Origin: Sulfuricurvum sp.
GTDB taxonomy: Bacteria > Campylobacterota > Campylobacteria > Campylobacterales > Sulfurimonadaceae
Length of the DNA: 64,000 bases
Direction: 5' to 3'
Assembly (NCBI RefSeq): GCF_023229695.1
Contig: NZ_JALNYS010000001.1
Span: forward strand, 124,001 to 188,000
This document shows positions 61,425 to 64,000 of the stretch, piece by piece (the stretch's first letter is position 1; every line of letters begins with the position of its first letter). The notes under the pieces were generated by a model. It did no database searches, was not told the origin of the DNA, and saw only the letters and a program-made list of their open reading frames with translations. A program made the translations under genes and the position numbers.

Positions 61425-61806
61425 TCGTATTCACTGACAAATAGTTGCGGATAGGATCGGTAATGGAAAAATCGGCACGATTATCGATAATAATTTGGGC
61501 CATTGTCTGATTATCGGTATTGAAAATGAGAGGAGCGACAAAATTAATCGTGGAGTCTTCAATCGGTGTGTGGAGTATAAGTATATTGTAGATTAGAATA
61601 TTACTTTCAGAGGTGATTTCCATCAATGCTTGCAGGGAACTGGGGATATCAAATGAGTATTCACGTAAGGCAAACGGGTTGACAAGGGTAAACGACGGAC
61701 CTTCACCGATACTTTCAAGCCGCATAAAAATATCATCTATTTTTTGAAGTTCCATTTTGCTCACTGATTCGAAACCGAGCAGCGGAAGTTTTAAATCAAA
61801 CTGCAT
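61417..61806 (-). CDS. fliW: Flagellar assembly factor FliW
   Basis: FliW binds flagellin and the translational regulator CsrA, linking flagellin supply to its translation. The 129-residue protein has LLGFESVSKMEL, FTLVNPFALREYSFDIP and TINFVAPLIFNT. GAGAGGT precedes the ATG. It heads the fliW-proC operon. No csrA is in this window. Confidence 0.92.
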   Translation of the reverse strand: MQFDLKLPLLGFESVSKMELQKIDDIFMRLESIGEGPSFTLVNPFALREYSFDIPSSLQALMEITSESNILIYNILILHTPIEDSTINFVAPLIFNTDNQTMAQIIIDNRADFSITDPIRNYLSVNTND

Positions 61807-61892
61807 AATTACCTCTCTTCTTAAGAATTAGCCAGATTTTAACACATCAATCTAAAAGTTTCAACGTCTTGTAGTCGTGTTTAATCTCTTTT

Positions 61893-61901
61893 TGGTAAAA
61901 T
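61893..61901 (+). promoter_or_regulatory. Extended -10 promoter for bamD, with hairpin leader
   Basis: TGGTAAAAT lies 110 bp before bamD. The leader carries ACGTGCCG-AAA-CGGCACGT at 61947-61965. Confidence 0.55.
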
Positions 61902-62010
61902 AGCTCTAACTTTTGAACGTCAAAGGGATGAAATCGCTTTGACCGCACGTGCCGAAACGGCACGTATGGGTGTCTTTAGAAAAAGCAGAAATTAAAATAA
62001 TGGAATTTGA

Positions 62011-62745
62011 ATGATGATTCGATCATGGACGGTAGTCGCAGCGGTTATCCTTTTTTTTAGCGGGTGCGCTAAAGAGGTGGAAGAGTTTAACAAGCCTGCC
62101 GATTACTGGTACGATAAAATGGTGACTGCCGTTTCAAACGGAAGTCTCGAAAAGGGTGATAGCGCGTATAGTTCATTGCAAAGTGAACATGTCAGCTCAC
62201 CGTTTTTGCCTGAGGCGACGATGATCATGGCGCAGGCACATATGGCACATGAAGAGTATTTGCTTGCCGAACATTTTTTAAATGAATATATCCGTCGCTA
62301 TGCGACTCCCGAAGGTCGGGAATATGCCGAATTTTTGAAAATTAAATCCAAATTTCTGGCATTGCCGAATCCGGGGCGGGATCAGGGATTGATTGATGAG
62401 ACCCTCAAAGGGGTTAATACGTTTAAAACGCTCTATCCCCGTTCGGCCTACATGCCGATCATCAACAGCATGGAAACACAATTGCACCTTGCAAAAGGGG
62501 TACTGAACGAACAGATTGCACAACTGTACGAACGTTTGGATAAACCTAAGGGGGCTGCCGCTTATCGTTCGATTGCCCCGGTAACATGGATCGATCCCAA
62601 AGAGATTGTTTCACCGGAAGTTCCATGGTATCGTGCGATCTTTGAGGGAGACGGCACCAGCAGCTGGTATGCCTTTATGATCCCTAAAACACGCAGTGTG
62701 GTATCGATGGATGATAATGCTACTTCGGACGTTTCAAAGGAATAA
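62011..62745 (+). CDS. bamD: Outer membrane assembly lipoprotein BamD
   Basis: The 244-residue lipoprotein (lipobox FFSGC) has tetratricopeptide-like helices, starting with KPADYWYDKMVTAVSNG. That opening and the FLPEATMIMAQAHMAHEEYLLAEHF repeats (in part) are the BamD pattern; BamD works with BamA to insert barrel proteins such as the porins encoded here. It precedes lon, as in Campylobacter. The final 50 residues diverge from E. coli BamD. Confidence 0.85.
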   Translation: MMIRSWTVVAAVILFFSGCAKEVEEFNKPADYWYDKMVTAVSNGSLEKGDSAYSSLQSEHVSSPFLPEATMIMAQAHMAHEEYLLAEHFLNEYIRRYATPEGREYAEFLKIKSKFLALPNPGRDQGLIDETLKGVNTFKTLYPRSAYMPIINSMETQLHLAKGVLNEQIAQLYERLDKPKGAAAYRSIAPVTWIDPKEIVSPEVPWYRAIFEGDGTSSWYAFMIPKTRSVVSMDDNATSDVSKE

Positions 62746-62779
62746 TTTTCGAACGAGAAATGAAAGGTGTCGAACATTT

Positions 62780-62801
62780 TTGCATCATTTTGTTGATGCA
62801 A
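62780..62801 (+). terminator. Hairpin after bamD
   Basis: TTGCATCA-TTTTGT-TGATGCAA is a perfect 8-bp stem 35 bp after the stop. It lacks a T-tract, so termination is uncertain. Confidence 0.4.
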
Positions 62802-62847
62802 GCGGCATCCCAGCATCTCTCCGGTGCGTTAAAAAATGAGTTAAGAA

Positions 62848-62980
62848 CTGACCTTACGCATCTTGTCTAAAGGGTAGTAATCTCCCGCATCCGAAAGATG
62901 CGGGTAGCTTCAGGGGGGTGCAGGGGACAATTTGTCCCCTGCCACTTTCCGGGCTCTGCCCGGAAAGTGTGTAACATCAG
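62848..62980 (+). repeat. Structured intergenic repeat, copy C (133 bp)
   Basis: Ends are CTGACCTTACGCAT and GTGTGTAACATCAG. It has the cleanest internal hairpins of the family: CCCGCATC-CGAAA-GATGCGGG, GGGGACA/TGTCCCC and ACTTTCCGGGC-TCT-GCCCGGAAAGT. It lies between bamD and lon. Confidence 0.9.
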
Positions 62981-63016
62981 TTATGAAAGAACTTTAATCT
63001 ATAAGGATTTGGATAC

Positions 63017-64000
63017 ATGCAACTTAGTAATTACAACTCTTTTCCTGCCGATTTGCCGGTTATTGCGGAAGATGAGCTTTTTTTATATCCGTTTATGATT
63101 TCACCGCTTTTTTTAAACGATGAGAAAAATATTGCGGCGGCTGCCGAAGCGATTGAGCACAACTCACTTGTCATAGTCTGCCCCGTCAAGCCTGAACATG
63201 AAGGGCAGCGTGAAGGGGATGCTGTTTATGATGCCGGCGTTATCGGTTCGATTATGCGAAAGGTTGTTTTGCCGGACGGGCGTATAAAAGTACTCTTTCA
63301 GGGACTAGCAAGAGGACGAATCCAGCATATGGTGCATGAGAATCCGTTACGGGCGCATGTCGATATTATTCAGTCCGATAGTGTGAATGCGCTAAAAATG
63401 GATGCGATTTTGGAAGTACTTCGTGAAAAAGTACGCACTTTATCGCAGGTAAGCAATTATTTTCCCCCCGATTTACTCCGTACCATTGAGGAGAATCACG
63501 AATACAACCGTATTGTGGATCTCATCTGTAGCTCGATTAAGATTAAAAAAGAGAATGCTTATACCCTTTTCATTGAGAAAGATCCCGAAAAACGGTTTTT
63601 GATGCTGATCGATGAACTGATCGAGGAGACCGAAGCGTCGAAGCTCCAAAAAGAGATCCGTTCCAAAGTGCATACCCGTATTGAGAAAGTGAATAAAGAG
63701 TACTTCCTCAAAGAGCAGCTCAAGCAGATTCAAAAAGAGCTCGGGACCGATACCCATCGGGACGAAGAGATCGAAGAGTTCCGTAAAAAACTGGATGCCA
63801 AAAAAGAGAAAATGCATCCCGATGCCTACAAAGAGATCAATAAGCAACTGGAGCGTTTTGCGCGGATGCATCCGGACAGTGCCGATGCGGGGATGATTCA
63901 GACCTATTTGGAATGGGTGTTGGATATTCCGTACGGGGAAGAGGCGAAAAAAGCTTTAAACGTGCACGATGTCGAGAATCAGCTTAACAAAGACCATTTC
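63017..64000 (+). CDS. lon: ATP-dependent protease Lon, N-terminal part (3' end outside window)
   Basis: Visible are the first 328 residues: the Lon N-terminal substrate domain (LPVIAEDELFLYPFMISPLF, with EGDAVYDAGVIGSIMRKV) and the start of the helical part before the AAA+ module (YFLKEQLKQIQKELG, YLEWVLDIPYGE). The ATPase and Ser-Lys protease domains lie beyond the window. AAGGA precedes ATG 63017. Lon degrades misfolded proteins and antitoxins, relevant to the TA loci in this window. Confidence 0.95.
   Translation, partial: MQLSNYNSFPADLPVIAEDELFLYPFMISPLFLNDEKNIAAAAEAIEHNSLVIVCPVKPEHEGQREGDAVYDAGVIGSIMRKVVLPDGRIKVLFQGLARGRIQHMVHENPLRAHVDIIQSDSVNALKMDAILEVLREKVRTLSQVSNYFPPDLLRTIEENHEYNRIVDLICSSIKIKKENAYTLFIEKDPEKRFLMLIDELIEETEASKLQKEIRSKVHTRIEKVNKEYFLKEQLKQIQKELGTDTHRDEEIEEFRKKLDAKKEKMHPDAYKEINKQLERFARMHPDSADAGMIQTYLEWVLDIPYGEEAKKALNVHDVENQLNKDHF

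Overview
The window looks like chromosome of a Campylobacterota bacterium (formerly Epsilonproteobacteria), most like a free-living Sulfuricurvum/Sulfurimonas-type organism. Three things point there. Gene order matches Helicobacter/Campylobacter in many places: acidic ChePep-like gene-gmk-tatA-argS; nuoA-N followed by pflA; miaA beside a UbiA-type prenyltransferase; nadD-rsfS near gap-pgk-tpiA-fabI; nusA, HP0268-like gene, miaB and a DUF374 acyltransferase; lon, bamD, fliW and proC. Complex I has the Campylobacterota-type input module with no ordinary NuoE/NuoF. Promoters are mostly extended -10 boxes (TGnTATAAT) with no clear -35. The genus is an inference.

Layout: 1-3.95 kb holds the end of a ChePep-like acidic protein, gmk, tatA and argS. 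4.0-15.6 kb is mixed: a FlaC-like secreted flagellin, aguB, a ccdAB-like toxin-antitoxin locus whose toxin has an in-frame stop, a J-domain protein, a lone DUF234 nuclease-like protein, an aldo/keto reductase, a lipoprotein, an aminotransferase, a RelE-type toxin-antitoxin pair, an AT-rich KAP-type P-loop NTPase overlapping a RhuM-family gene, and nfo. 15.6-21.4 kb has a FadL-like porin, an acyl-CoA synthetase, an AAA+ ATPase and a soluble zinc-binding (CZB) chemoreceptor.

21.7-39.2 kb is one 14-cistron complex I operon with a tiny NuoE substitute, a GltD-like flavoprotein fused to a remnant of the NuoF iron-sulfur domain, and two tandem NuoG subunits. 39.2-50.5 kb carries pflA, miaA, mqnP, two small conserved genes, tRNA-Arg, a DUF218 protein, rsfS and nadD, then gap-pgk-tpiA-fabI. 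50.7-64 kb has a lipoprotein, a major porin, an orphan dipeptide-type permease, nusA, an HP0268-like gene, miaB, a DUF374 acyltransferase, a Xer-type recombinase, a PilM/N/O-like trio, proC, fliW, bamD and the start of lon.

Several structured repeat families sit between genes. The main one is a 133-145 bp element with 14-bp terminal inverted repeats and internal hairpins, in four full copies and one fragment. Others are a 237-bp nested palindrome with 16-bp perfect ends, a pair of short repeats flanking tpiA, and a 94-bp CGTCAT...GATGACG element.

The most interesting items are the unusual complex I input module and doubled NuoG, the KAP-NTPase/RhuM pair as a candidate defence or mobile module, the broken CcdB with its operator array, the repeat families, and two promoters predicted to make leaderless mRNAs.
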